Positions 1-8,708 are shown, counted from the stretch's first letter. The stretch is 64,000 nt of DNA from Phycisphaeraceae bacterium (GCA_019636845.1 JAHBWV010000001.1:2976001-3040000); one strand, 5' to 3'. The notes: generated from the letters alone by a model not told the origin. Numbers and translations are program-made.

Positions 1-2
1 AA

Positions 3-1394
3 CTGAACTCCCCGGCGGGTCCGAACTACCCGGACGAGCTGCGTGCGCAGGTCGATATGGACCCGGTGATGAACAACGCGCGGTCCGTGCTGAACAACAT
101 GGAGAGCCAGTTGAAGGCGCTCCAGCAGAACGGGTACGGCCCGATGCACCGCGAGGTGACGCTGCTCCGTGCCCAGATCGATGGGCAGAAGGCGCAGATC
201 GAGCAGCTTCGTCAGTCGATCCTGGCGGACCGATTCGCGGCGATCATCGACGGCGCTCGGCGTGCGAAGGCGGGTCTTGAGGCGCAGCAGCTGGACTCGG
301 ACACGCAGGTGCAGCAGTTCCAGGCGCGTCTGGTAGAGATCACGAACATCCAGGCACAGATCCGGGACCTTGATCAGCAGATCGAGCGCGTGATCACGTC
401 CCGCTCGGCGCGTCAGGATGAGCTGAGCAACCTGCAGGCCGTTGACCGCCTCGAGACGAACACGCGCGTCGTGACCTATCAGACCGAGACGGTGCCGGAT
501 CAGGTTGCGTTCCCTGTGATCTACATCACGGTTCCGCTCGGCTACATCGCGGTCGTGGGCATGGTCGGGCTCTGGATCCTTGTACGTGAGATTCTTGATC
601 AGCGCATCAAGGGGCCGAGCGACATCGCCCTCATCCCTCGGGCGAAGCTGCTCGGCATGATCGCCGCCACGAGCGAGGATCCATCCGGGGTGAAGGCGGT
701 CGAGACGGTCGTGAGAGATCAGCCGACCTCGGTGCTCACGGAGAACTTCCGACAGCTGCGTGCGCCGCTGACGAAGCGCCTGCAGGCATCGGGGCACAGG
801 TCGCTGGTCGTGATCGGCGGGATGCCGGGATCGGGGGCGACCTCGGTCGTGACGAACCTGGCGTTCGCGTTCTCCGGCGCGGAGATCAGGGTGCTTGTCG
901 TTGATGCCAACTTCAGGCGTCCGTCGCTCCACAAGATCCTCGGGAAGAACGAGGGGCCGGGGCTGGCGGATGTGCTGGCCAGATCGACGTCCTTTGAGTC
1001 GGCAGTGCAGCCGGCCTCCAAGCCGGGTGAACCGGACCTGCTCTCGGTGGGCACGGCGGCGAACCGGATATTCGAGCGTCTGGGCGCGAAGGCGATGTCG
1101 GAGGTTCTCGAGCAGGCATCGGCCGCGTATGACATGGTGATCATCGACACCGCGCCAGCGGTCGTTTCCGGCGACGGGCTCGCGATCGCCAACCGTGCGG
1201 ACGCGTCGATCCTTGTGGTCAAGGCGTTGTCTGAGAAGCGTGGCCTGGTGGCGCGGCTCCGGAACGAGCTGTCGGACACGCGGGCGGAGTTCCTCGGTGT
1301 GATCATCAACGGCGTTCGCTCGTCCGCGGGCGGGTATTTCCGACGCAACATCCGCGCCACGGCAGATTACCAGAGGCCTCAGACGAACGCCTGA
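3..1394 (+). CDS. Wzz/BY-kinase-like polysaccharide export protein with degenerate ATPase site (5' partial)
   Basis: The frame is open to the window edge, so the N-terminus is missing; 463 residues are visible. The first ~150 residues are heptad-rich and probably coiled coil. A membrane segment follows (near VIYITVPLGYIAVVG), then a cytoplasmic CpsD/CapB-type P-loop domain. This is the Wzz plus tyrosine-kinase layout of exopolysaccharide chain-length regulators. The nucleotide site looks broken: the Walker A region reads GGMPGSGATS where active members have GKS/GKT, and the A' motif reads VVDANFRRP instead of a DxD form. The Walker B-like VIIDTAP is kept, and two tyrosines sit near the C-terminus (GGYF, DYQRP). 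It is followed by polysaccharide genes in the same direction, which supports a role in glycan export. It probably binds ATP poorly or acts as a scaffold; that is inference. Confidence 0.85.
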   Translation: MNSPAGPNYPDELRAQVDMDPVMNNARSVLNNMESQLKALQQNGYGPMHREVTLLRAQIDGQKAQIEQLRQSILADRFAAIIDGARRAKAGLEAQQLDSDTQVQQFQARLVEITNIQAQIRDLDQQIERVITSRSARQDELSNLQAVDRLETNTRVVTYQTETVPDQVAFPVIYITVPLGYIAVVGMVGLWILVREILDQRIKGPSDIALIPRAKLLGMIAATSEDPSGVKAVETVVRDQPTSVLTENFRQLRAPLTKRLQASGHRSLVVIGGMPGSGATSVVTNLAFAFSGAEIRVLVVDANFRRPSLHKILGKNEGPGLADVLARSTSFESAVQPASKPGEPDLLSVGTAANRIFERLGAKAMSEVLEQASAAYDMVIIDTAPAVVSGDGLAIANRADASILVVKALSEKRGLVARLRNELSDTRAEFLGVIINGVRSSAGGYFRRNIRATADYQRPQTNA

Positions 1395-1457
1395 GAGACG
1401 TAGAACCCGTTCGACCTCCGGTGAATCAACACGGCAGCAGATTCGACAAGGGCAGAC

Positions 1458-2498
1458 GTGGCGCAGACAGGAACCAAAGCCGAGATCACCGGCTCGCGCC
1501 GGCGGAGACGCACCCTCGTCAGCGGCGGCAGCGGGTTCATCGGTTCGCACCTTGTGCCCTTGCTGCTTGAGCGTGGCGACCACGTCACGGTGGTCGACAA
1601 TCTCTCGACCGGCAGGCGCGGGAATCTGCCCGACGAGCACCCGTCGATCCGGTTCATCGAGGCCGACCTTCGCGAGGCGTTGCGTGTGCTGGGCCCTGGC
1701 GAGACCTTCGACGAGATCTACCACCTCGCGGCGGCGGTCGGTGTGACACGGGTGCTTGAGGATCCGATCCTTGCGATCGAGACGAATGTCGAGCAGACGG
1801 CGGCGTTGCTGAGGTTCGCGGCGAACCGCGGGCCTGACGGGGGGCCGGTGCCGACGCTGGTGGCCTCGAGCTCCGAGGTGTATGGAAAGGCCGCGAAGTC
1901 GCCGTTCTCTGAGGAGGACGACGTTCTGTACGGTCCGACGACGGTTTCTCGGTGGTCGTACGCGTGCACGAAGGCGATCGATGAGTATCTGGCGATCGCG
2001 CACCATCGGATGCACGGGTTGCCGGCGGTGGTGGCGAGGTTCTTCAACACGGTCGGGCCGCGGCAGGTTGGAGACTACGGGATGGTGCTCCCACGGTTTG
2101 TCGGTGCTGCGCTGAGGGGCGAGCCGCTGCATGTCTTCGGCGACGGCGGGCAGACCCGCTGTTTCTGCGACGTGCGCGACACGGCGGCTGCATTGCCCCG
2201 GCTGCTGGGCTCGGCTCGGTGCCACGGGCGGGTGTTCAATGTCGGATCGGATCGTCCGATCTCGATTCTGGAGCTGGCCGAGACGGTGATCCGTGTGCTT
2301 TCTTCGCGCTCGACGATCCAACTCAGGCCGTATGCGGAGGCGTATCCTGACGGCTTCGAAGATCTGCGTCAGCGTCGTCCCGATCTTTCCCGCATTCGCG
2401 AGTCTATCGGCTTTGAGCCGACGATTCCGCTCGAAGCCACCATCCGAGACATCGCCCAGTCCATGCGTTCGACGGGCATGGCGGAGACCAATGCGTGA
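1458..2498 (+). CDS. NAD-dependent sugar-nucleotide epimerase/dehydratase (extended SDR)
   Basis: 346 residues. The N-terminal Rossmann motif GGSGFIGSHL lies near residue 23, followed by VVDNLSTGRRGN, the SSSEVYG motif near 140 and the catalytic YxxxK as YACTK near 171. This is the pattern of UDP-glucose 4-epimerase, dTDP-glucose dehydratase and UDP-glucuronate decarboxylase relatives, which act on nucleotide sugars in the cytoplasm. The order of motifs and the RFFNTVGPRQ stretch are closest to UDP-xylose-synthase-like enzymes, but the substrate cannot be fixed from sequence alone. The start is a GTG with AAGGG five bases upstream. The stop overlaps the start of the next gene by four bases (GTGA), so the two are probably co-translated. 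Confidence 0.9.
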   Translation: MAQTGTKAEITGSRRRRRTLVSGGSGFIGSHLVPLLLERGDHVTVVDNLSTGRRGNLPDEHPSIRFIEADLREALRVLGPGETFDEIYHLAAAVGVTRVLEDPILAIETNVEQTAALLRFAANRGPDGGPVPTLVASSSEVYGKAAKSPFSEEDDVLYGPTTVSRWSYACTKAIDEYLAIAHHRMHGLPAVVARFFNTVGPRQVGDYGMVLPRFVGAALRGEPLHVFGDGGQTRCFCDVRDTAAALPRLLGSARCHGRVFNVGSDRPISILELAETVIRVLSSRSTIQLRPYAEAYPDGFEDLRQRRPDLSRIRESIGFEPTIPLEATIRDIAQSMRSTGMAETNA

Positions 2499-3970
2499 TT
2501 CCTACAGCCGCCAAACTCGATCCGATCCGGGCCGAGAATCTCCCGCCCGGCGTTGTCGCGCGGATCGATCAGCTGGGGGTTCAGATCGGGCGTCTTGCGC
2601 AGGAGCAGCGTGATCTGGCGGCGGCGGCGGGGATATCTCCTGAGGCGCCGTCTCGTCTGGACATCTTCCACGGCTACATCGCAGTGCTGGGCATCGCGTT
2701 CATCGTGACGCTTCTGGCGACGCCCCTGATGCGTCGCATGGCGGTTCAGTACGGGATCGTTGATCGCCCGAACGAGGCGAGGAAGATCCATCGGGCCCCG
2801 ACGGCGTATCTCGGCGGGGCGGCGGTGTACCTGGGCATCATGGCGGGGATCCTGCTCTCGTATGTCGCCGTGGCGGTGCCGGGGCTGATCAATTTCCACG
2901 AGACGAGCCATCTCGAAGGGTCCTCGCCCTTCCCTGTGCCGACGTCGATCCTGCTCGGGCTGACGGTGATCATGCTTGTCGGTCTCTTCGACGACATCGT
3001 GCACATCAGCCCACAGGTCAAGGTGGCGGGGCAGCTGCTGGCGGCGGCGGCGTTGGCGATCGATGATGTAGGCGTGCGGGTTGCGAAGGGCGTTCTTGTG
3101 CCTCTGGCGAAGGCGGTGGGCATCCCCACGGCGACGATCGAGGGGACGTCGATCGAGACGATCCTGCTGAGCATTCCGATGCCGGTGGAGCTTTTCGGGA
3201 CGGGCTCCATCCACATCGACCTGGTGTACTGGGCGGGGACGGCGATCATCGCGTTGTTCGTGCTGGGTGCGTGCAACGCGTCGAACCTGATCGACGGCCT
3301 GGATGGGCTGCTCTCGGGGGTGACGGCGATCGCGAACGTCGGGCTGCTGATTGTGGCCCTGAGCATGGCGGTGATGGACGACGGCCCGCGCGATGCGCAG
3401 CGCCTGGTCATCTGCATGGCGATCATCGGGGCGTGTCTCGGGTTCCTGCCTCACAACTTCAACCCGGCGACTATTTTCCTGGGCGACTGCGGCTCGCTCC
3501 TGCTGGGCTTCGCGACGATCGTGGTGATCCTGACGCTGGGCGACACGGGCAAGACGAACCTCGTGTTCGCGGGGCTTGTGATCTACTCGATCCCGATCAT
3601 CGATACCTCGCTGGCGATCGTGAGACGAAAGCTGGCCAAGAAACGAATGTCCGACCCCGATTCGGATCATCTTCACCACATGCTCAAGCGGTCGCTCGGC
3701 GTGAAGGGGGCGGTCCTGACGCTGTACGGCATCGGCACCTCATTCGCGCTGATCGGGATCGGGATGTCGCTCTGGCGGGCACGGGCGACGTATCTGCTCG
3801 CGTTCATCTATGCCTGCTTCATCGCCGTGATCGCGATCAAGATTGCGCGGAAGCGGATCATCGATGAGCAGATCCAGCGTGCAGAGGCCGAACGCGTGGC
3901 CGCGGCTCAGCGCCAGAGCTCGCCGGTTGAAGAGGCGGCTCTGCCGGCCGGAGAATCGACGACGCCGTGA
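2495..3970 (+). CDS. WecA/MraY-family polyprenyl-phosphate glycosyl-1-phosphate transferase
   Basis: 491 residues, multi-spanning membrane protein. Family signatures are clear: FDDIVHISPQVK (paired Asp), NASNLIDGLDGLLSG, LGDCGSLLLGF and the DSDHLHHML histidine motif that is typical of the WecA branch rather than MraY. These enzymes load a sugar-1-phosphate from a UDP-sugar onto undecaprenyl phosphate to begin a surface glycan or teichoic-acid-like polymer. A hydrophilic ~50-residue N-terminal extension precedes the first membrane helix and is unusual. The C-terminus also has a basic, Gln/Ala-rich tail. It starts with GTG overlapping the epimerase stop, and the next gene begins about 70 bases downstream. 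Placement after a chain-length protein and an epimerase supports polysaccharide initiation. Confidence 0.9.
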   Translation: MIPTAAKLDPIRAENLPPGVVARIDQLGVQIGRLAQEQRDLAAAAGISPEAPSRLDIFHGYIAVLGIAFIVTLLATPLMRRMAVQYGIVDRPNEARKIHRAPTAYLGGAAVYLGIMAGILLSYVAVAVPGLINFHETSHLEGSSPFPVPTSILLGLTVIMLVGLFDDIVHISPQVKVAGQLLAAAALAIDDVGVRVAKGVLVPLAKAVGIPTATIEGTSIETILLSIPMPVELFGTGSIHIDLVYWAGTAIIALFVLGACNASNLIDGLDGLLSGVTAIANVGLLIVALSMAVMDDGPRDAQRLVICMAIIGACLGFLPHNFNPATIFLGDCGSLLLGFATIVVILTLGDTGKTNLVFAGLVIYSIPIIDTSLAIVRRKLAKKRMSDPDSDHLHHMLKRSLGVKGAVLTLYGIGTSFALIGIGMSLWRARATYLLAFIYACFIAVIAIKIARKRIIDEQIQRAEAERVAAAQRQSSPVEEAALPAGESTTP

Positions 3971-4024
3971 CGCATCGGCGGGATGGCTCGCCGGGCCGGT
4001 TTCGCGGGAAAATCCCGTCGTTCC

Positions 4025-4030
4025 TATACT
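4025..4030 (+). promoter_or_regulatory. -10 box (TATACT), leaderless start of parA-like gene
   Basis: TATACT ends eight bases before the ATG at 4039, and there is no Shine-Dalgarno sequence between them. Transcription would begin at or beside the start codon. No good -35 element is visible (TTCGCG at 4001 is the best). Confidence 0.5.
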
Positions 4031-4038
4031 CCGGCACC

Positions 4039-5028
4039 ATGGATGGATCCCGCCCGAAACCCACGCGTCTGATCGCCCTCATGAATCAGAAGGGGGGCGT
4101 GGGGAAGACCACGACCACCGTTACGCTCGCGGCGGCGTATGCCCGGGCCGGACGCTCGACGCTGGTGGTCGATCTGGACCCGCAGGCGCACGCGACGCTG
4201 CATCTCGGGGTCGATCCGGCGGCGATCGAGGCCTCCGTGTATGACGTGCTGCTTGATCCGGCTTCGGGGCTGGAGGGGCGTGTCCACTCGATCGCGCCGA
4301 ATCTCGATCTTCTGCCCGCGCAGACGGATCTTGCGGCGGCAGAGGTGGAGATCGCGCAGGCACCGGACCGGAATCGACGCTTGTCGGATGCGCTGGCCGC
4401 GGCGTCGGGAAAGTACGAGTTTGTGCTGTTTGATTGTCCCCCGTCGCTGGGGCTGCTGACGCTGAACGGCCTGGTGGCGGCACGTGAGGTGATCATCCCG
4501 ATGCAGGCACACTTCCTGGCGTTGCAGGGGGTGGGAAAGTTGCTGGAGACGGTGCGGCTTGTGACGCAGACGGTGAACCCGAAGCTGCGCGTGACGGGTG
4601 TGGTGCTGTGCATGCACGACACGTCGAGCACGCACACGCAGGAAGTGGTCGCCGATCTTGAGGCCTTCCTTGCCGAGCAGCGCACGCTCGACGTGCCGTG
4701 GAAGCACGCGCGCGTGCTTCGCCCGGCGATACGGCGGAACATCAAGCTCGCGGAGTGCCCCTCCTTCGGCCAGACGATCTTCGACTACGCCCCCACCGCT
4801 CCCGGGGCGGCCGACTACAAGGCGCTTGCCGAAGGGATGCTGAGAGAATGGGACGCGATGCTGGAGCGCCGCGCCGAGACGAAACCCGAGACGAAACCCG
4901 AGTCGAGGCCCGGGTCCGGGCCAGTCACACAGCCAGAGGCGGGCACTCAGGCCACAGGCGACGCGCCCGTGGAGATCGTGACGAGGGCTGGGGAGATCGC
5001 GCCGGTTTCCTCCGGGACCGCGGTGTGA
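4039..5028 (+). CDS. ParA/Soj-family ATPase
   Basis: 329 residues from the ATG chosen here; an in-frame GTG at 3967 would add 24 residues but a -10 box sits between the two, so the ATG is preferred. Deviant Walker A NQKGGVGKTTTT is near residue 16, A' is VVDLDPQAHAT, and Walker B is FVLFDCPPSLG. These define the ParA/Soj/MinD superfamily that uses ATP-dependent dimerisation to position chromosomes, plasmids or protein complexes. Length (about 250 core residues) is normal, followed by a low-complexity C-terminal tail rich in Glu, Thr, Lys and Pro that includes three imperfect 12-base repeats. No parB lies beside it, so it may position an envelope machine rather than segregate DNA; this is inference. 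Confidence 0.9.
   Translation: MDGSRPKPTRLIALMNQKGGVGKTTTTVTLAAAYARAGRSTLVVDLDPQAHATLHLGVDPAAIEASVYDVLLDPASGLEGRVHSIAPNLDLLPAQTDLAAAEVEIAQAPDRNRRLSDALAAASGKYEFVLFDCPPSLGLLTLNGLVAAREVIIPMQAHFLALQGVGKLLETVRLVTQTVNPKLRVTGVVLCMHDTSSTHTQEVVADLEAFLAEQRTLDVPWKHARVLRPAIRRNIKLAECPSFGQTIFDYAPTAPGAADYKALAEGMLREWDAMLERRAETKPETKPESRPGSGPVTQPEAGTQATGDAPVEIVTRAGEIAPVSSGTAV
4876..4911 (+). repeat. Three imperfect 12-base tandem repeats in the ParA-like tail
   Basis: The unit GAGACGAAACCC occurs twice exactly (4876, 4888) and once with changes (4900). It encodes the ETKP-ETKP-ESRP stretch and could expand or contract without breaking the frame. Confidence 0.8.
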
Positions 5029-5411
5029 TCGCGGTGCCGCGTGTGGTCTATCTCGTTGGGTTCGGGGTGTACGCGCTCGCGTTATTCATCGCGACCCACT
5101 GGCCTCGGCTGGCGATCGATTCGCCTATCCGCGGGACGGACAAGATCATTCACGTCGGGGTGTTCTTTGTGTGGACACTGCTCCTGGCAGCAGCGGTGCG
5201 GCATCGTCGGCTTCGGTTGCGAACGCTCGGGTTGATCGCGTGCGGGTATGCGGCGTTGGACGAGGGGCTTCAGGCGATCCCCGCGCTGGGCCGGACGTGC
5301 TCGTGGTGGGATCTTGCGGCGAATCTCGTGGGGGTGGGGCTCGGCATACTCGTGATCGGGCTGATTCGGCGTCGTTCCGGCAAGCGGGCGCTCGCCGAGC
5401 GTCGAACGTGA
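5025..5411 (+). CDS. VanZ-like membrane protein
   Basis: 128 residues. It starts at a GTG overlapping the stop of the ParA-like gene by four bases (GTGA), so it is likely translated by coupling. The protein has about four hydrophobic segments and the family pattern TDKIIHVGVFFVWTLLL, then ALDEGLQAIPALGRTCSWWDLAANLVG, which matches the VanZ/DUF2809-like motif of an acidic EGLQ followed by a D-x-x-A-N helix. VanZ-like proteins are small inner-membrane proteins of poorly known function, often near envelope genes. It sits just upstream of murJ and probably shares its region with cell-wall assembly, but no activity can be assigned. Confidence 0.8.
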   Translation: MIAVPRVVYLVGFGVYALALFIATHWPRLAIDSPIRGTDKIIHVGVFFVWTLLLAAAVRHRRLRLRTLGLIACGYAALDEGLQAIPALGRTCSWWDLAANLVGVGLGILVIGLIRRRSGKRALAERRT

Positions 5412-5417
5412 TAATCT
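5412..5417 (+). promoter_or_regulatory. -10 box (TAATCT), leaderless start of murJ
   Basis: TAATCT lies seven bases before the GTG at 5425, with no ribosome-binding site. This supports the GTG rather than the in-frame ATG at 5446. Confidence 0.45.
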
Positions 5418-5424
5418 TGCATCC

Positions 5425-7092
5425 GTGCAGGACGCACCCACAACTATGCCGCCACCTGAACAGCCCGACCCCCCCGCTTCCGACCGGAGCAGAACCGGCG
5501 ACAGTGCCATGGGGCGGGCGGTTCGCGTTTTCTCATCACTGACACTGGTGTCGCGGATCGCGGGGCTCGGACGGGATATCGCGACGGCTCGCGTCTTCGG
5601 GGACACCGCCATCGGCTCGGCGTTCATGGCGGCGTTCGCGATCCCGAACTTCTTCAGGCGGCTGCTCGGTGAGGGCGCGCTCACGGCGGCGTTCATTCCG
5701 CTCTACACGCAACTGGACCGTGACGATCCGGACGCGGCCCGGCGGTTCGGCGCGCTGGTCGTTCGCAGACTCGCGATCCTGACGGGGATCATCACCGTTC
5801 TGGTGGAGCTGGCGTTGCTTGCCGTGCTGTTTCTGGACGGGCGTGACGCGGAGCGGGCGTTCTCGGTGAAGTTGATCATGGTCATGTTCCCGTTCATGCC
5901 CATGGTGTGCATCGCGGCGATCCTGGGGGGGATGCTGCAGACGCACGGAAGGTTCGGTCCTTCGGCGGGGATGCCGATTCTGCTGAATCTCATCACGATT
6001 GCCGCGGCACTTCCCTATGCGCTGATGGCGAACCCTGACCGGGTCGGCGCGGCGTATGTGATCGGCATCGCCATCCTGGTTTCCGGCGTGGCGCAGGTGG
6101 CTTGGGGCGTGCGGGCGTTGGGGCCGCGGTTTGCGTTCAATGCGTCGTCGGATGGGGTGGCGGAGACGGTTCGGACGATGCTGCGGCGATTTGTCCCGGT
6201 GGTGATCGGGATGGGGACGCTGCAGATCAACTCGTTCTTTGACATGCTGATCGCGATGTGGCCGAACTGGGTTGGCCCGACGATCTTCGGGTTTGAGTAT
6301 CCGCTCGACGATCGCTCGAACGGGATCCTGGGATACTCGCAGCGTCTGTACCAGTTTCCGCTCGGGGTCTTCGGCGTTGCGGTCGCGACGGCGATTTTTC
6401 CGATGCTGGCTCGCGTGACGAACAGCACGGGCGAGTTCGCGACGACGCTCCGTCGGGGCCTGCGTCTCTCGCTCTTCATTGGTCTGCCCGCGAGCGCGGG
6501 GCTGATCCTTGTTCGTGACCCGCTGACGTTCGTGGTGTATTCCGGCGGCGAGCGGGGATTTTCTTCCGATGGCGTGGCGCGTGCCGCGGCGGTGCTCCTC
6601 GGGTATGCCCCGGCGATCTGGGCGTTCTCCATCAACCAGGTGTGGACGCGGGCGTTCTATGCCGCGGGGCGTGTGCGGACGCCGATGAACGTTGCGATGT
6701 GCATGGTGGTGGTGAACCTTGTGCTGAACCTTGTGCTGATCTGGCCGTTCCGTGAGGCGGGGCTTGCGTGGTCCACGAGCATCTGCGCGATCGTGCAGTG
6801 CGTGATTCTGGCGATGCTGTCGCAGCGATTGACGGGGGTGAACCCGATGGATCGCTCGACGAGCGTTGCGTTCGGTCGGATGATGATGATGACTCTGGGG
6901 ATGATGGCTGTGGTATGGGGCGTGGGTGAGATGCTGCCGACGGGAGCGTCCTGGACGGGGCAGCTTGTGACGCTGATCGTGCTCACGGCCGCGGGGGGCG
7001 GGAGTTATCTCGCGCTCTCGCTGGCGATGCGGGCTCCGGAACTCGGCTGGCTGCTGCATCGCGACCGACCGGAGCGGGCGCCTGTTGGCTAG
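5425..7092 (+). CDS. murJ: Lipid II flippase MurJ (MviN)
   Basis: 555 residues with about 14 membrane helices, the normal MurJ size. The N-terminal core reads TLVSRIAGLGRDIATARVFG and then FAIPNFFRRLLGEGALTAAF, the strongly conserved MviN signature. MurJ moves lipid II across the cytoplasmic membrane for peptidoglycan assembly. The first ~30 residues (Pro-rich, hydrophilic) precede the conserved start and may be partly untranslated if the ATG at 5446 is used. It stands at the end of an envelope gene run; murG and a SEDS gene lie in a separate group 38 kb away. Confidence 0.95.
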   Translation: MQDAPTTMPPPEQPDPPASDRSRTGDSAMGRAVRVFSSLTLVSRIAGLGRDIATARVFGDTAIGSAFMAAFAIPNFFRRLLGEGALTAAFIPLYTQLDRDDPDAARRFGALVVRRLAILTGIITVLVELALLAVLFLDGRDAERAFSVKLIMVMFPFMPMVCIAAILGGMLQTHGRFGPSAGMPILLNLITIAAALPYALMANPDRVGAAYVIGIAILVSGVAQVAWGVRALGPRFAFNASSDGVAETVRTMLRRFVPVVIGMGTLQINSFFDMLIAMWPNWVGPTIFGFEYPLDDRSNGILGYSQRLYQFPLGVFGVAVATAIFPMLARVTNSTGEFATTLRRGLRLSLFIGLPASAGLILVRDPLTFVVYSGGERGFSSDGVARAAAVLLGYAPAIWAFSINQVWTRAFYAAGRVRTPMNVAMCMVVVNLVLNLVLIWPFREAGLAWSTSICAIVQCVILAMLSQRLTGVNPMDRSTSVAFGRMMMMTLGMMAVVWGVGEMLPTGASWTGQLVTLIVLTAAGGGSYLALSLAMRAPELGWLLHRDRPERAPVG

Positions 7093-7158
7093 CATCCATG
7101 AGTCGTGACGATGGACGCGTTGTTCATCGCTCTGGAAGCCCACACGAGGGATGCGGCT

Positions 7159-7299
7159 ATGAAGAAGACGATTGTTCGGCTCTCGCTGCTGGTTGCGATT
7201 GCGGGCGCACTGGCGATGACTGGTTGTAACACCGTCAAGGGTGTGGGGCGGGATATCGAGGCGGTGGGCGAGAAGACACAGAAGGCGATCAACGACTGA
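7159..7299 (+). CDS. Entericidin A/B-like small lipoprotein
   Basis: 46 residues. The ATG has GAGGG upstream (7146-7150). The sequence has a short hydrophobic signal, a lipobox (MTGC) and the family core NTVKGVGRDIEAVGEKTQKA, which is characteristic of entericidin EcnA/EcnB-like envelope lipoproteins. After lipid attachment only about 24 residues would remain. The enterobacterial members were described as a toxin/antidote pair, but the family is widespread and most members have no known role. No partner copy is adjacent. An in-frame GTG farther upstream (7105) would spoil the signal peptide and is rejected. Confidence 0.85.
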   Translation: MKKTIVRLSLLVAIAGALAMTGCNTVKGVGRDIEAVGEKTQKAIND

Positions 7300-7328
7300 A
7301 GCGCCGGTGTCGGCGATGAGGTTCACCC

Positions 7329-8162
7329 ATGTCTCGTGTTGATCTACGGGGCCGTGCGATCGCCATCACGGGAGCGAGCAGCGGCATCGGCGCTGCGACC
7401 GCGGTCGAATGCGCACGAGCCGGGATGCGAGTGGCGATCAGCGCGCGAAGGACCGAGCGACTCGAAGCGGTGGCGGAGAGGATTCGCACGATCGGCGGGG
7501 CGGTGGTTGTCTTTGCGTGCGATGTCTCGCGTGAATCGGAATGCTTCGCGTTCATCGAGCGGGCATCGGCGGAGATCGGCCCTTTGCACGGCGTGTTCGC
7601 GAACGCCGGGTACGGCGTTGAGACGCCTTCGCTCGACATGACCAACAGTGAGTGGGAGGCGATGCTGCGGACAAACTTCTGGGGGACGCTCTGGATCGTC
7701 AGGGCGGCGGTCGCCCAGATGCGTGAGAAGCCCGAGCCGGCGACGGGAGAGTCTCGCGGGCACGTGCTCGTCTGCTCGAGTTGCCTGTCGAAGATCGGGG
7801 CCCCGTATCACGCGGCGTACTCGGCGAGCAAGGCGTGCCAGGACCATCTCGCCCGCGCGTTGAGGCACGAGTTGGCGAGCGAGCGGATCGACGTTTCAAG
7901 CGTTCATCCGATCGGCACGAGCACGGAGTTCTTCGATGAGTTGGAGAGGAACTCGCCTCGTTCTCAGGGGCTTTCGAGTTCCAACACGTCGCTCCAACCG
8001 CCGGAGCGGGTGGCTCGGGCGGTGGTGGCGTGCCTGAGGAAGCCGCGGGGCGAGGTGTGGACGAGTGCGGCCACGCGGATCGCGCTGGGACTGGGGACGG
8101 CGTTTCCGTCGATCGCGGACTGGGGCGTAGCAAGGTACATGCGCTCGCACATGCGGGAGTGA
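7329..8162 (+). CDS. Short-chain dehydrogenase/reductase (SDR)
   Basis: 277 residues. Classical SDR: cofactor motif TGASSGIGAA near residue 15, NAG (ANAGYG) near 97, active-site serines in VCSSCLSK and YxxxK as YSASK near 165. These are NAD(P)-dependent oxidoreductases; the basic residues after the second strand (SARRTERLE) favour NADP. Substrate is unknown. The C-terminal 60 residues contain a helix that may cover the active site, as in DltE/YqjQ-like members. The stop is three bases from the stop of ispF on the other strand, so the two genes converge with no room for separate terminators. Confidence 0.9.
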   Translation: MSRVDLRGRAIAITGASSGIGAATAVECARAGMRVAISARRTERLEAVAERIRTIGGAVVVFACDVSRESECFAFIERASAEIGPLHGVFANAGYGVETPSLDMTNSEWEAMLRTNFWGTLWIVRAAVAQMREKPEPATGESRGHVLVCSSCLSKIGAPYHAAYSASKACQDHLARALRHELASERIDVSSVHPIGTSTEFFDELERNSPRSQGLSSSNTSLQPPERVARAVVACLRKPRGEVWTSAATRIALGLGTAFPSIADWGVARYMRSHMRE

Positions 8163-8165
8163 GCG

Positions 8166-8708
8166 TCAGGATCGAGTGAGAATCGCGACAACATGGACCT
8201 CGACGGCCCGGCCTTCTCCGACGGCGTCCACGCGCTCGTGGGTCTTGCCCTTGACGTTGACGCGATCGACCGTGATGCCGACGAGTTCGGCGATGCGTGT
8301 GCGCATGGCTTCTTTGTGCGGTCCGATCCTGGGGCGTTCGAGCACGACTGTGGCATCGAGATTGGCGATGCTCCAGCCGGCAGAGGCGGCGCGACGCGCG
8401 GCCTCACGCAGGTAGACCGAGGAGTCCTCGCCCGCGTGGCGCGGATCGGTATCGGGGAAGAGCTGGCCGATGTCGGGCATCGCCAGGGCTCCGAGGATGG
8501 CATCTGTGATGGCGTGGAGGAGGGCGTCTCCGTCGGAGTGGGCGACGGGGACCCGGTCGGACTCGATCTGGATGCCGCCGAGCATCAGCCGGTCTCTGGT
8601 GCCGGCCTGGCCGAGGGGTTCCAGGCGGTGCAGGTCGTACCCATGACCGATCCGAACCCCAACATGGGGTTCGAACGTACGTGGGTTGGGCGGCGTGGCT
8701 TCAGGCAC
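8166..8708 (-). CDS. ispF: 2-C-methyl-D-erythritol 2,4-cyclodiphosphate synthase IspF
   Basis: 180 residues, slightly longer than the usual ~160 because of an 18-residue N-terminal extension. Metal-binding residues are visible in RIGHGYDLH and the conserved HSDGDALLHAITDAILGA, followed by GQLFPDTDP. IspF cyclises CDP-methylerythritol phosphate to MEcPP with release of CMP in the MEP isoprenoid pathway and acts as a trimer with zinc. The start is GTG, with a TAGACT -10 box seven bases upstream, so the mRNA is probably leaderless. ispE lies elsewhere in this window (44.4 kb), so the pathway genes are scattered. Confidence 0.95.
   Translation of the reverse strand: MPEATPPNPRTFEPHVGVRIGHGYDLHRLEPLGQAGTRDRLMLGGIQIESDRVPVAHSDGDALLHAITDAILGALAMPDIGQLFPDTDPRHAGEDSSVYLREAARRAASAGWSIANLDATVVLERPRIGPHKEAMRTRIAELVGITVDRVNVKGKTHERVDAVGEGRAVEVHVVAILTRS

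Noticed and set aside
2369-3679. Minus-strand frame opposite the epimerase and WecA-like genes
   Set aside because: Composition (Arg, His, Gln, Asp) is typical of antisense shadows; the plus-strand proteins are conserved.
5536-7326. Long minus-strand frame (596 codons) opposite murJ
   Set aside because: Arg/His/Pro-rich translation with no family features, fully antisense to conserved MurJ.
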